64,000 bases of DNA from Omphiscola glabra. Its lineage: Eukaryota; Mollusca; Gastropoda; Lymnaeidae. The translations under genes were made by a program, and so were the position numbers. Location of the stretch: the NCBI GenBank assembly GCA_964017045.1, contig OZ024806.1:6344488-6408487 (forward strand), in the 5' to 3' direction. Positions 22,200 through 35,768 of the stretch are shown in pieces; position 1 is the first letter of the stretch, and each line of letters opens with the position of its first letter. Under the pieces are notes generated by a model. That model saw nothing but the letters and a program-made list of their open reading frames with translations, was not told where the DNA came from and did no database searches.

Positions 22200-24021
22200 G
22201 ATTGATCGATATACATTGATAGAGTGATCGATATACATTGATAGAATGATCAATATACATTGATAGAGTGATCGATATACATTGATAGAGTGATCGATAT
22301 ACATTGATAGAGTGATCGATATACATTGATAGAATGATCAATATACATTGATAGAGTGATCGATATACATTGATAGAGTGATCGATATACATTGATAGAG
22401 TGATCGATATACATTGATAGAGTGATCGATATACATTGATAGAGTGATCGATATACATTGATAGAGTGATCAATATACATTGATAGAGTGATCGATATAC
22501 ATTGATAGAGTGATCAATATACATTGATAGAGTGATCGATATACATTGATAGAGTGATCAATATACATTGATAGAGTGATCGATATACATTGATAGAGTG
22601 ATCGATATACATTGATAGAGTGATCAATATACATTGATAGAGTGATCGATATACATTGATAGAGTGATCGATATACATTGATAGAGTGATCAATATACAT
22701 TGATATAGTGATCGATATACATTGATAGAGTGATCGATATACATTGATAGAGTGATCGATATACATTGATAGAGTGATCGATATACATTGATAGAGTGAT
22801 CGATATACATTGATAGAGTGATCAATATACATTGATAGAGTGATCAATATACATTGATAGAGTGATCGATATACATTGATCGATATACATTGATAGAGTG
22901 ATCAATATACATTGATAGAGTGATCGATATACATTGATAGAGTGATCGATATACATTGATAGAGTGATCAATATACATTGATAGAGTGATCGATATACAT
23001 TGATAGAGTGATCGATATACATTGATAGAGTGATCGATATACATTGATAGAATGATCAATATAAATTGATAGAATGATCAAAATACATTGATAGAATTAT
23101 CAAAATACATTGATAGAATGATCAATATAGATTGATAGAATGATCAAAATACATTGATAGAATGATCAAAATACATTGATAGAATGATCAATATACATTG
23201 ATAGAATGATCAAAATACATTGATATAATGATCAAAATACATTGATATAATGATCAAAATACATTGATAGAATGATCAAAATACATTGATAGAATGATCA
23301 ATATACATTGATAGAATGATCAATATACATTGATAGAATTATCAAAATACATTGATAGAATTATCAAAATACATTGATAGAATGATCAATATACATTGAT
23401 AGAATGATCAAAATACATTGATAGAATGATCAAAATACATTGATAGAATGATCAATATACATTGATAGAGTGATCGATATACATTGATAGAGTGATCAAT
23501 ATACATTGATAGAGTGATCGATATACATTGATAGAGTGATCGATATACATTGATAGAGTGATCGATATACATTGATAGAATGATCAATATACATTGATAG
23601 AATGATCAATATACATTGATAGAATGATCAATATACATTGATAGAATGATCAATATACATTGATAGAATGATCAAAATACATTGATAGAATGATCAAAAT
23701 ACATTGATAGAATGATCAATATACATTGATAGAATGATCAATATACATTGATAGAATGATCAAAATACATTGATAGAATTATCAAAATACATTGATAGAA
23801 TGATCAATATACATTGATAGAATGATCAAAATACATTGATAGAATGATCAAAATACATTGATAGAATGATCAATATACATTGATAGAATGATCAAAATAC
23901 ATTGATATAATGATCAAAATACATTGATATAATGATCAAAATACATTGATAGAATGATCAAAATACATTGATATAATGATCAAAATACATTGATAGAATG
24001 ATCAATATACATTGATCGCGG
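22200..24021. repeat. Minisatellite, 22-bp unit, about 83 copies, ending in a dispersed-repeat terminus
   Basis: Core ATACATTGATAGAGTGATC with alternating AT/GAT ends. Two main variants segregate in blocks: GAGTGATCGAT in 22,206-23,050 and 23,460-23,580, and GAATGATCAAA/AAT elsewhere. The last unit runs into GATCGCGGGCCCTCAAACG, the end of the dispersed repeat seen at 4,870 and 7,599. Reading frames inside are artefacts. Confidence 0.95.
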
Positions 24022-24097
24022 GCCCTCAAACGTCTTCTTGAGCAGACAATACAAAACAATAAAAACTAAGTATTTGAATGTGTGAACAACTTCAGTG

Positions 24098-24575
24098 GTC
24101 CCAGATCACAATGCAGCTTTCTCTCCCAGATCACAATGCAGCTTTCTCTCCCAGATCACAATGCAGCTTTCTCTCCCAGATCACAATACATCTTTCTCTC
24201 CCAGATCACAATGCAGCTTTCTCTCCCAGATCACAATGCATCTTTCTCTCCCAGATCACAATGCATCTTTCTCTCCCAGATCACAATTTTAGCGTTCTCT
24301 CCCAGATCACAATTTTAGCTTTCTCTCCCAGATCACAATGTAGCATTCTCTCCCAGATCACAATTTTAGCTTTCTCTCCCAGATCACAATTTTAGCTTTC
24401 TCTCCCAGATCACAATTTTAGCATTCTCTCCCAGATCACAATTTTAGCGTTCTCTCCCAGATCACAATGCATCTTTCTCTCCCAGATCACAATTTTAGCT
24501 TTCTCTCCCAGATCACAATTTTAGCGTTCTCTCCCAGATCACAATTTTAGCTTTCTCTCCCACATCACAATGCAA
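24098..24575. repeat. Minisatellite, 25-bp unit, about 19 copies
   Basis: Core TTTCTCTCCCAGATCACAAT with variable ends GCAGC, GCATC or TTTAGC. Confidence 0.95.
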
Positions 24576-24714
24576 CTTTCTCAAACAAAACGATACAAAA
24601 GACTACTATAGAATCAATCAGAATGCTATAGGGTCTTGAGTACTCTTGACAAGTGTATTTTTCTGTTGTTCACCATGTTTATATACCATGGTTTATATAG
24701 TTATATATCCTGGT

Positions 24715-24872
24715 CAAGAGTTCCCTATATGTCACGTGTTCCCTACATGTCACGTGTTCCCTACATGTCACGTGTTCCCTACATGTCACGGGTTCCCTAC
24801 ATGGCACGTGTTCCCTGCATGGCACGTGTTCCCTACTTGTCACGTGTTCCCTACATGTCACGTTTTTCCTAT
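24715..24872. repeat. Minisatellite, 18-bp unit, about 9 copies, carrying CACGTG
   Basis: Unit GTTCCCTACATGTCACGT. Its junctions create CACGTG palindromes in six or seven copies. 18 is divisible by 3, so all frames stay open; the ORFs are artefacts. Confidence 0.95.
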
Positions 24873-25029
24873 ACACCGGTAACTGTGCCATCTCATCCGG
24901 CTTTGATTTGGATTTTGTTTCAAACTAAGATTATCGCCTGGCTTACAGCGCCTATGTCACTGAATACGTCTGACAATAACAACACAGTCACTATTGGAAT
25001 GTCCAAAGCGACTGATAACGGTTGAACCT

Positions 25030-25135
25030 GCTAGAAGTGCAGCTGAGTCTGCCATTGCAGGATCGGTCTTGTAAGCCATTTGATGTCAATAGCTACTCCA
25101 TCGTCTCGAAAAGAAAGAAGGATGCCACAATATAT
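25030..25135 (+). mobile_element. LINE 3' tail remnant
   Basis: GCAGGATCGGTCTTGTAAGC then ATAGCTACTCCATCGTCTCG and AAGAAGGATGCCA match the LINE tails at 6,760-6,850 and 14,830-14,930. Confidence 0.65.
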
Positions 25136-25281
25136 CAGATGTACTCGGTCTTTTGTTATATTTAGCGTTTTTGAAGTTTTTAAAAATTTTATAGTCTTCT
25201 TCTGGTTACAACCTAGGACTAACCAGTTCAAATTTGCACACAAAAAACAGAACTATATAGGTAAAAACAATACGAATGGTC

Positions 25282-25400
25282 ACCGTCTGCTACTGTCTCA
25301 TCGATGTTCCCCCACACTATACGTTTCATCGCCTGCGACTGTCTCATCGTTGTTCCCCCACACTATACGTTTCATCTCCTGCTACTGTCTTATCGTTGTT
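25282..25400. repeat. Minisatellite, about 45-bp unit, 2.5 copies
   Basis: Core TTCCCCCACACTATACGTTT followed by CATCTCCTGCTACTGTCTTA. Confidence 0.85.
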
Positions 25401-26705
25401 CCCCCACCCCACCTCGAGCCACTCTATTGTTTCTTTTGTTTGTAATCTCCCCCGTCCTGTTTGCACTCAGCCTGATTATCGTGACGACACTCTCGTCTGC
25501 CCGGCACTAAAAAAAAGTGGTGCTCCCTTTAATTTTTGCAATCGTCACCTCAAGAGTCACTTTTGCACTCGGCCCAGGTAGAACGTGACCATGTGCAGAC
25601 GTCACTTCAGAATTCCCCCGTGCTCAGACCATTGCTCGACTCTTCTGGAAACAATTTCACTTCTTAGGGATACATCGTTTCATCCACCTTGAACCTGTTT
25701 GTGGTATCCATTTTGTGTTCTACGTCTAGGGAGTTGAGTTGGAGGCTAGACAAGAAACGACACGTCGGGCGAAAACTCAACGTGGATTCATCAAGTATTT
25801 GTTTACATTCGCCTTAATCTATTCGGTGTGCAGCCATGGATGTGTTATAGTTTGTAAAGCTAGTTATGGCGACCACGTGTGTGGCGCGCGCTGAAACCAA
25901 CACACACTATGGACCGTAGTATGGTTCTGTGTTGTTACTAATCGTAAACACTAACATAGCTTTAAATGGACTTTGTAACTATTGTTTTAACTTTGGATGC
26001 TATGCTAGTTGCATTGTATCGGTTACACGAGACAGGATGTGTGCTGGTGGCTTTCTCAAAAGTAGTGATAAGAAGTAGCTGGTGTAGGCCTAAGCTAATA
26101 ATGTCAGTGTCGTAGCTCATTTAGGCTTTACTTTGTAAGCCAAACAATACTACACATACATTGATGATTTAGTACTCAAACAAACAATACTACACATACA
26201 CTGATAATTTAGTGCTCAAACTGAGTGTTTCAATTTCCTCCAAAAAAAATGTGGGGGGGGGGGGGGGGGCGCCCGCGCGCAATTCATATGTCTTTTGTGG
26301 ACAGTTGCGTAGGAAGGGGGCGGAGAGGGACATATATACTGTCATTTTCATCAGGAAATGGGGCAGAAATCAAGGGCGCGGCTAAGTTATATTTGATCGT
26401 TTCTAATAATAGAAATGTCATCAGAGGAAAATCTTATAAAAATGACACTTTACTGGGTATTTTTAAAATAAAAGATATTTTTGTTCCACAAATTTTTCTG
26501 GGGAGTGGGGTGAGACTTGATTTCCTGGTGCGCCCCCTCCCCTGCTATTGGTGGTTTACTATCAAATACTACTAATTGGTGATAGATTGTTTAGTGCAGT
26601 ATTGACTAAGTATTGCTAGTCAGTATTTTTTAATTTCACCACTTAACCAGCATGATTAAAAGTAGGTTTTTAAAGTTCCAGTTTTTGTTTGATTTGATTG
26701 GCTGG
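25401..26705. other. Intergenic DNA with a short duplication and a G17 tract
   Basis: No gene supported. 26,134-26,222 holds two copies of an approximately 42-bp unit (AAACAATACTACACATACA). A run of 17 G at 26,253-26,269 is followed by GCGCGC-rich sequence. Confidence 0.5.
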
Positions 26706-29700
26706 ACTACCAATAGCTCCCTAGAAGTAAACTACCAATAGGTCCCTAGAAGTAAACTACCAATAGGTCCCTAGAAGTAAACTACCAATAGCTCCCTAGA
26801 AGTAAACTACCAATAGGTCCCTAGAAGTAAACTACCAATAGCTCCCTAGAAGTAAACTACCAATAGCTCCCTAGAAGTAAACTACCAATAGCTCCCTAGA
26901 AGTAAACTACCAATAGCTCCCTAGAAGTAAACTACCAATAGCTCCCTAGAAGTAAACTACCAATAGCTCCCTAGAAGTAAACTACCAATAGCTCCCTAGA
27001 AGTAAACTACCAATAGCTCCCTAGAAGTAAACTACCAATAGCTCCCTAGAAGTAAACTACCAATAGCTCCCTAGAAGTAAACTACCAATAGCTCCCTAGA
27101 AGCAAACTACCAATAGCTCCCTAGAAGTAAACTACCAATAGCTCCCTAGAAGTAAACTACCAATAGCTCCCTAGAAGTAAACTACCAATAGCTCCCTAGA
27201 AGTAAACTACCAATAGCTCACTAGAAGTAAACTACCAATAGCTCCCTAGAAGTAAACTACCATTAGCTCCCTAGAAGTAAACTACCAATTGCTCCCTAGA
27301 AGTAAACTACCAATAGCTCCCTAGAAGTAAACTACCAATAGCTCCCTAGAAGTAAACTACCAATAGCTCCCTAGAAGTAAACTACCAATAGCTCCCTAGA
27401 AGTAAACTACCAATAGCTCCCTAGAAGTAAACTACCAATAGCTCCCTAGAAGTAAACTACCAATAGCTCCCTAGAAGTAAACTACCAATAGGTCCCTAGA
27501 AGTAAACTACCAATAGCTCCCTAGAAGTAAACTACCAATAGCTCCCTAGAAGTAAACTACCAATAGCTCCCTAGAAGTAAACTACCAATAGCTCCCTAGA
27601 AGTAAACTACCAATAGCTCCCTAGAAGTAAACTACCAATAGCTCCCTAGAAGTAAACTACCAATAGCTCCCTAGAAGTAAACTACCAATAGCTCCCTAGA
27701 AGTAAACTACCAATAGCTCCCTAGAAGTAAACTACCAATAGCTCCCTAGAAGTAAACTACCAATAGCTCCCTAGAAGTAAACTACCAATAGCTCCCTAGA
27801 AGTAAACTACCAATAGCTCCCTAGAAGTAAACTACCAATAGCTCCCTAGAGGTAAACTACCAATAGCTCCCTAGAAGTAAACTACCAATAGCTCCCTAGA
27901 AGTAAACTACCAATAGCTCCCTAGAAGTAAACTACCAATAGCTCCCTAGAAGTAAACTACCAATAGCTCCCTAGAAGTAAACTACCAATAGCTCCCTAGA
28001 AGTAAACTACCAATAGCTCCCTAGAAGTAAACTACCAATAGCTCCCTAGAAGTAAACTACCAATAGCTCCCTAGAAGTAAACTACCAATAGCTCCCTAGA
28101 AGTAAACTAACAATAGCTCCCTAGAAGTAAACTACCAATAGCTCCCTAGAAGTAAACTACCAATAGCTCCCTAGAAGTAAACTACCAATAGCTCCCTAGA
28201 AGTAAACTACCAATAGCTCCCTAGAAGTAAACTACCAATAGCTCCCTAGAAGTAAACTACCAATAGCTCCCTACAAGTAAACTACCAATAGCTCCCTAGA
28301 AGTAAACTACCAATAGCTCCCTAGAAGTAAACTACCAATAGCTCCCTAGAAGTAAACTACCAATAGCTCCCTAGAAGTAAACTACCAATAGCTCCCTAGA
28401 AGTAAACTACCAATAGCTCCCTAGAAGTAAACTACCAATAGCTCCCTAGAAGTAAACTACCAATAGCTCCCTAGAAGTAAACTACCAATAGCTCCCTAGA
28501 AGTAAACTACCAATAGCTCCCTAGAAGTAAACTACCAATAGCTCCCTAGAAGTAAACTACCAATAGCTCCCTAGAAGCAAACTACCAATAGCTCCCTAGA
28601 AGCAAACTACCAATAGCTCCCTAGAAGTAAACTACCAATAGCTCCCTAGAAGTAAACTACCAATAGCTCCCTAGAAGTAAACTACCAATAGCTCACTAGA
28701 AGTAAACTACCAATAGCTCCCTAGAAGTAAACTACCATTAGCTCCCTAGAAGTAAACTACCAATTGCTCCCTAGAAGTAAACTACCAATAGCTCCCTATA
28801 AGTAAACTACCAATAGCTCCCTAGAAGTAAACTACCAATAGCTCCCTAGAAGTAAACTACCAATAGCTCCCTAGAAGTAAACTACCAATAGCTCCCTAGA
28901 AGTAAACTACCAATAGCTCCCTAGAAGTAAACTACCAATAGCTCCCTAGAAGTAAACTACCAATAGCTCCCTAGAAGTAAACTACCAATAGCTCCCTAGA
29001 AGTAAACTACCAATAGCTCCCTAGAAGTAAACTACCAATAGCTCCCTAGAAGTAAACTACCAATAGCTCCCTAGAAGTAAACTACCAATAGGTCCCTAGA
29101 AGTAAACTACCAATAGCTCCCTAAAGGTAAACTACCAATAGCTCCCTAGAAGTAAACTACCAATAGCTCCCTAGAAGTAAACTACCAATAGCTCCCTAGA
29201 AGTAAACTACCAATAGCTCCCTAGAAGTAAACTACCAATAGCTCCCTAGAAGTAAACTACCAATAGCTCCCTAGAAGTAAACTACCAATAGCTCCCTAGA
29301 AGTAAACTACCAATAGCTCCCTAGAAGTAAACTACCAATAGCTCCCTAGAAGTAAACTACCAATAGCTCCCTAGAAGTAAACTACCAATAGCTCCCTAGA
29401 AGTAAACTACCAATAGCTCCCTAGAAGTAAACTACCAATAGCTCCCTAGAAGTAAACTACCAATAGCTCCCTAGAAGTAAACTACCAATAGCTCCCTAGA
29501 AGTAAACTACCAATAGCTCCCTAGAAGTAAACTACCAATAGGTCCCTAGAAGTAAACTACCAATAGCTCCCTAAAGGTAAACTACCAATAGCTCCCTAGA
29601 AGTAAACTACCAATAGCTCCCTAGAAGTAAACTACCAATAGCTCCCTAGAAGTAAACTACCAATAGCTCCCTAGAAGTAAACTACCAATAGCTCCCTAGA

Positions 29701-32700
29701 AGTAAACTACCAATAGCTCCCTAGAAGTAAACTACCAATAGCTCCCTAGAAGTAAACTACCAATAGCTCCCTAGAAGTAAACTACCAATAGCTCCCTAGA
29801 AGTAAACTACCAATAGCTCCCTAGAAGTAAACTACCAATAGCTCCCTAGAAGTAAACTACCAATAGCTCCCTAGAAGTAAACTACCAATAGCTCCCTAGA
29901 AGTAAACTACCAATAGCTCCCTAGAAGTAAACTACCAATAGGTCCCTAGAAGTAAACTACCAATAGCTCCCTAGAAGTAAACTACCAATAGCTCCCTAGA
30001 AGTAAACTACCAATAGCTCCCTAGAAGTAAACTACCAATAGCTCCCTAGAAGTAAACTACCAATAGCTCCCTAGAAGTAAACTACCAATAGCTCCCTAGA
30101 AGTAAACTACCAATTGCTCCCTAGAAGTAAACTACCAATAGCTCCCTAGAAGTAAACTACCAATAGCTCCCTAGAAGTAAACTACCAATAGCTCCCTAGA
30201 AGTAAACTACCAATAGCTCCCTAGAAGTAAACTACCAATAGCTCACTAGAAGTAAACTACCAATAGCTCCCTAGAAGTAAACTACCATTAGCTCCCTAGA
30301 AGTAAACTACCAATTGCTCCCTAGAAGTAAACTACCAATAGCTCCCTAGAAGTAAACTACCAATAGCTCCCTAGAAGTAAACTACCAATAGCTCCCTAGA
30401 AGTAAACTACCAATAGCTCCCTAGAAGTAAACTACCAATAGCTCCCTAGAAGTAAACTACCAATAGCTCCCTAGAAGTAAACTACCAATAGCTCCCTAGA
30501 AGTAAACTACCAATAGCTCCCTAGAAGTAAACTACCAATAGGTCCCTAGAAGTAAACTACCAATAGCTCCCTAGAAGTAAACTACCAATAGCTCCCTAGA
30601 AGTAAACTACCAATAGCTCCCTAGAAGTAAACTACCAATAGCTCCCTAGAAGTAAACTACCAATAGCTCCCTAGAAGTAAACTACCAATAGCTCCCTAGA
30701 AGTAAACTACCAATAGCTCCCTAGAAGTAAACTACCAATAGCTCCCTAGAAGTAAACTACCAATAGCTCCCTAGAAGTAAACTACCAATAGCTCCCTAGA
30801 AGTAAACTACCAATAGCTCCCTAGAAGTAAACTACCAATAGCTCCCTAGAAGTAAACTACCAATAGCTCCCTAGAGGTAAACTACCAATAGCTCCCTAGA
30901 GGTAAACTACCAATAGCTCCCTAGAAGTAAACTACCAATAGCTCCCTAGAAGTAAACTACCAATAGCTCCCTAGAAGTAAACTACCAATAGCTCCCTAGA
31001 AGTAAACTACCAATAGCTCCCTAGAAGTAAACTACCAATAGCTCCCTAGAAGTAAACTACCAATAGCTCCCTAGAAGTAAACTACCAATAGCTCCCTAGA
31101 AGTAAACTACCAATAGCTCCCTAGAAGTAAACTACCAATAGCTCCCTAGAAGTAAACTACCAATAGCTCCCTAGAAGTAAACTAACAATAGCTCCCTAGA
31201 AGTAAACTACCAATAGCTCCCTAGAAGTAAACTACCAATAGCTCCCTAGAAGTAAACTACCAATAGCTCCCTAGAAGTAAACTACCAATAGCTCCCTAGA
31301 AGTAAACTACCAATAGCTCCCTAGAAGTAAACTACCAATAGCTCCCTACAAGTAAACTACCAATAGCTCCCTAGAAGTAAACTACCAATAGCTCCCTAGA
31401 AGTAAACTACCAATAGCTCCCTAGAAGTAAACTACCAATAGCTCCCTAGAAGTAAACTACCAATAGCTCCCTAGAAGTAAACTACCAATAGCTCCCTAGA
31501 AGTAAACTACCAATAGCTCCCTAGAAGTAAACTACCAATAGCTCCCTAGAAGTAAACTACCAATAGCTCCCTAGAAGTAAACTACCAATAGCTCCCTAGA
31601 AGTAAACTACCAATAGCTCCCTAGAAGCAAACTACCAATAGCTCCCTAGAAGTAAACTACCAATAGCTCCCTAGAAGTAAACTACCAATAGCTCCCTAGA
31701 AGTAAACTACCAATAGCTCCCTAGAAGTAAACTACCAATAGCTCACTAGAAGTAAACTACCAATAGCTCCCTAGAAGTAAACTACCATTAGCTCCCTAGA
31801 AGTAAACTACCAATTGCTCCCTAGAAGTAAACTACCAATAGCTCCCTAGAAGTAAACTACCAATAGCTCCCTAGAAGTAAACTACCAATAGCTCCCTAGA
31901 AGTAAACTACCAATAGCTCCCTAGAAGTAAACTACCAATAGCTCCCTAGAAGTAAACTACCAATAGCTCCCTAGAAGTAAACTACCAATAGCTCCCTAGA
32001 AGTAAACTACCAATAGCTCCCTAGAAGTAAACTACCAATAGCTCCCTAGAAGTAAAATACCAATAGCTCCCTAGAAGTAAACTACCAATAGCTCCCTAGA
32101 AGTAAACTACCAATAGCTCCCTAGAAGTAAACTACCAATAGGTCCCTAGAAGTAAACTACCAATAGCTCCCTAAAGGTAAACTACCAATAGCTCCCTAGA
32201 AGTAAACTACCAATAGCTCCCTAGAAGTAAACTACCAATAGCTCCCTAGAAGTAAACTACCAATAGCTCCCTAGAAGTAAACTACCAATAGCTCCCTAGA
32301 AGTAAACTACCAATAGCTCCCTAGAAGTAAACTACCAATAGCTCCCTAGAAGTAAACTACCAATAGCTCCCTAGAAGTAAACTACCAATAGCTCCCTAGA
32401 AGTAAACTACCAATAGCTCCCTAGAAGTAAACTACCAATAGCTCCCTAGAAGTAAACTACCAATAGCTCCCTAGAAGTAAACTACCAATAGCTCCCTAGA
32501 AGTAAACTACCAATAGCTCCCTAGAAGTAAACTACCAATAGCTCCCTAGAAGTAAACTACCAATAGCTCCCTAGAAGTAAACTACCAATAGGTCCCTAGA
32601 AGTAAACTACCAATAGCTCCCTAAAGGTAAACTACCAATAGCTCCCTAGAAGTAAACTACCAATAGCTCCCTAGAAGTAAACTACCAATAGCTCCCTAGA

Positions 32701-34238
32701 AGTAAACTACCAATAGCTCCCTAGAAGTAAACTACCAATAGCTCCCTAGAAGTAAACTACCAATAGCTCCCTAGAAGTAAACTACCAATAGCTCCCTAGA
32801 AGTAAACTACCAATAGCTCCCTAGAAGTAAACTACCAATAGCTCCCTAGAAGTAAACTACCAATAGCTCCCTAGAAGTAAACTACCAATAGCTCCCTAGA
32901 AGTAAACTACCAATAGCTCCCTAGAAGTAAACTACCAATAGCTCCCTAGAAGTAAACTACCAATAGCTCCCTAGAAGTAAACTACCAATAGGTCCCTAGA
33001 AGTAAACTACCAATAGCTCCCTAGAAGTAAACTACCAATAGCTCCCTAGAAGTAAACTACCAATAGCTCCCTAGAAGTAAACTACCAATAGCTCCCTAGA
33101 AGTAAACTACCAATAGCTCCCTAGAAGTAAACTACCAATAGCTCCCTAGAAGTAAACTACCAATTGCTCCCTAGAAGTAAACTACCAATAGCTCCCTAGA
33201 AGTAAACTACCAATAGCTCCCTAGAAGTAAACTACCAATAGCTCCCTAGAAGTAAACTACCAATAGCTCCCTAGAAGTAAACTACCAATAGCTCCCTAGA
33301 AGTAAACTACCAATAGCTCCCTAGAAGTAAACTACCAATAGCTCCCTAGAAGTAAACTACCAATAGCTCCCTCGAAGTAAACTACCAATAGCTCCCTAGA
33401 AGTAAACTACCAATAGCTCCCTAGAAGTAAACTACCAATAGCTCCCTAGAAGTAAACTACCAATAGCTCCCTAGAAGTAAACTACCAATAGCTCCCTAGA
33501 AGTAAACTACCAATAGCTCCCTAGAAGTAAACTGCCAATAGCTCCCTAGAAGTAAACTGCCAATAGCTCCCTAGAAGTAAACTGCCAATAGCTCCCTAGA
33601 AGTAAACTGCCAATAGCTCCCTAGAAGTAAACTACCAATAGCTCCCTAGAAGTTAACTACCAATAGCTCCCTAGAAGTAAACTACCAATAGCTGCCTAGA
33701 AGTAAACTACCAATAGCTCCCTAGAAGTTAACTACCAATAGCTCCCTAGAAGTAAACTACCAATAGCTCCCTAGAAGTAAACTACCAATAGCTCCCTAGA
33801 AGTAAACTACCAATAGCTCCCTAGAAGTAAACTACCAATAGCTCCCTAGAAGTAAACTACCAATAGCTCCCTAGAAGTAAACTACCAATAGCTCCCTAGA
33901 AGTAAACTACCAATAGCTCCCTAGAAGTAAACTACCAATAGCTCCCTAGAAGTAAACTACCAATAGCTCCCTAGAAGTAAACTACCAATAGCTCCCTAGA
34001 AGTTAACTACCAATAGCTCCCTAGAAGTAAACTACCAATAGCTCCCTAGAAGTAAACTACCAATAGCTCCCTAGAAGTAAACTACCAATAGCTCCCTAGA
34101 AGTAAACTACCAATTGCTCCCTAGAAGTAAACTACCAATAGCTCCCTAGAAGTAAACTACCAATAGCTCCCTAGAAGTAAACTACCAATAGCTCCCTAGA
34201 AGTAAACTACCAATAGCTCCCTAGAAGTAAACTACCAA
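26706..34238. repeat. Satellite-like array, 25-bp unit, 301 copies in perfect register
   Basis: Core CCAATAGCTCCCTAGAAG plus TAAACTA. From the first unit (26,706) to the last (34,231) is 7,525 bases, exactly 301 x 25, with no net insertion or deletion. Rare variants (GCTCACTAG, ACCATTAG, CAATTGCTC, CTAAAGGTA, CTACAAGTA) recur at about 1.5-kb and 3.0-kb spacing, showing a higher-order repeat. Copies after 33,500 are more diverged (ACTGCC, GTTAAC, GCTGCC). No gene. Confidence 0.98.
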
Positions 34239-34845
34239 AAGATACTTTCTTATTTAAAAGTTTTATATCCTGTTTTCCCCCTAAAATTGGCTGGTGTCAA
34301 AGGGGTGCGGAAGGGGCAGTCTACCCTAGGCTACACTTTTTTTCCTAATCCTTTATATTGAGGGGGGTGAATTTTCAACAACTTGCAGAGGTTTTTCTTT
34401 TCATGGGGAGTGGAGGGGGGGGGGGGCAAAAATATTAGTCCTCCCACTGCGGCCTTGATGCTACATACGCAACTGCCTGTAGTCTTATGTCTAGGTAACT
34501 CAGTAGTTCCAGAGTAATTTTCAAAATGACACACCAGAAGGCCTACAGGCGGTGGCATACTTTGACAAGATGTTGCATGGGGGCAAACTCCCAAAAGTGC
34601 GTCCCTTGACACACTATACACAAAAGTGCCACCCGAGATGGTCCACTTGGGTACCAATTTCTTAATTTTGTTAACTGTATTTTCAGACATGGACCTTAGC
34701 CCTTACAAATTCCCAATAGTAATAGACTAAAATATGGTGCCAGAAATACAATTTAAAATACTTAAGTTAAACTATTTAACCGAAATGCACTTTAAAAAAA
34801 CTTTCTGTTGTCTTGCGTCCATTATCTTGAAAAATTGCAGCTTAG
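34239..34845. other. Intergenic DNA, no gene seen
   Basis: Contains a G-rich tract near 34,410-34,430. A 119-codon minus-strand frame here has no recognisable content. Confidence 0.45.
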
Positions 34846-35170
34846 TGCTAACTGCCATAAGTGCAGCTCAGTGCTAACTCCCATAAGTGCAGCTCAGTGC
34901 TAACTGCCATAAGTGCAGCTCAGTGCTAACTGCCATAAGTGCAGCTCAGTGCTAACTGCCATAAGTGCAGCTCAGTGCTAACTCCCATAAGTGCAGCTCA
35001 GTGCTAACTCCCATAAGTGCAGCTCAGTGCAAACTCCCATAAGTGCAGCTCAGTGCTAACTCCCATAAGTGCAGCTCAGTGCTAACTGCCATAAGTGCAG
35101 CTCAGTGCTAACTGCCATAAGTGCAGCTCAGTGCTAACTCCCATAAGTGCAGCTCAGTGCTAACTCCCAT
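34846..35170. repeat. Minisatellite, 26-bp unit, 12 copies
   Basis: Core AAGTGCAGCTCAGTGCTAAC followed by TGCCAT or TCCCAT. Confidence 0.95.
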
Positions 35171-35254
35171 ATGTGCAACCTCCTCCTCCCCAACACTCGC
35201 AGCATTTTTAATAATTTTTAAAAAGTGCCTCACCCCCTTCACAAACCCCTAGTT

Positions 35255-35395
35255 TAACCACTACTTGAACCACCTAGATTCACAATTCACTAGTTTTTAC
35301 ACTGCTTGCACAACCTAGATTTACAACCCCCTAGTTTTGCCACTGCTTGCACAACCTAGATTTACAACCCCCTAGTTTTGCCACTGCTTGCACCA
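35255..35395. repeat. Short minisatellite, about 41-bp unit, 3 copies
   Basis: Core CCTAGATTTACAACCCCCTA. It lies about 370 bp upstream of the zinc-transporter start codon. Confidence 0.8.
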
Positions 35396-35768
35396 CATAT
35401 AAAAAATATCTTTGGCTGCTCCGATCTTAGTGTTATTACTGGTAGATCAGTAAACTATGCCTGTTGGGCTTGTTGTTTGTTAGCACTGCAGAATTTAACT
35501 GTTCATCTGTTTCATCAATAATCCAAATACAAAGGGTAACCTGAACTAACCTTAAGGACGTTAAAGAAACTAAGCTTTTATGGTTTGAACCTCTGAACTG
35601 TTAAGGATTATTTGGCACAAAATAAAGAACTCTGGTGCTCCATTGGTCGGCACAACTCAGTCTCAAGAATTATCTTTTCAAGATTGAATTCCAAGGAAAT
35701 TTCTCTTAAGTGAATGCGATTGAGACAAATTGATATTTATTGGGTCAAAATTTTGGCGTGAGGCTTCA

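Noticed and set aside
22117..23059. Tandem YRSLYQCI-type proteins
   Set aside because: 22-bp array read in several frames; no start context, no unique sequence.
25276..25581. Overlapping 68-121-codon frames
   Set aside because: Partly created by a 45-bp repeat; no domain or splice context.
26706..34238. CRISPR-like regular repeat
   Set aside because: Units are contiguous with no unique spacers and the genome is eukaryotic.
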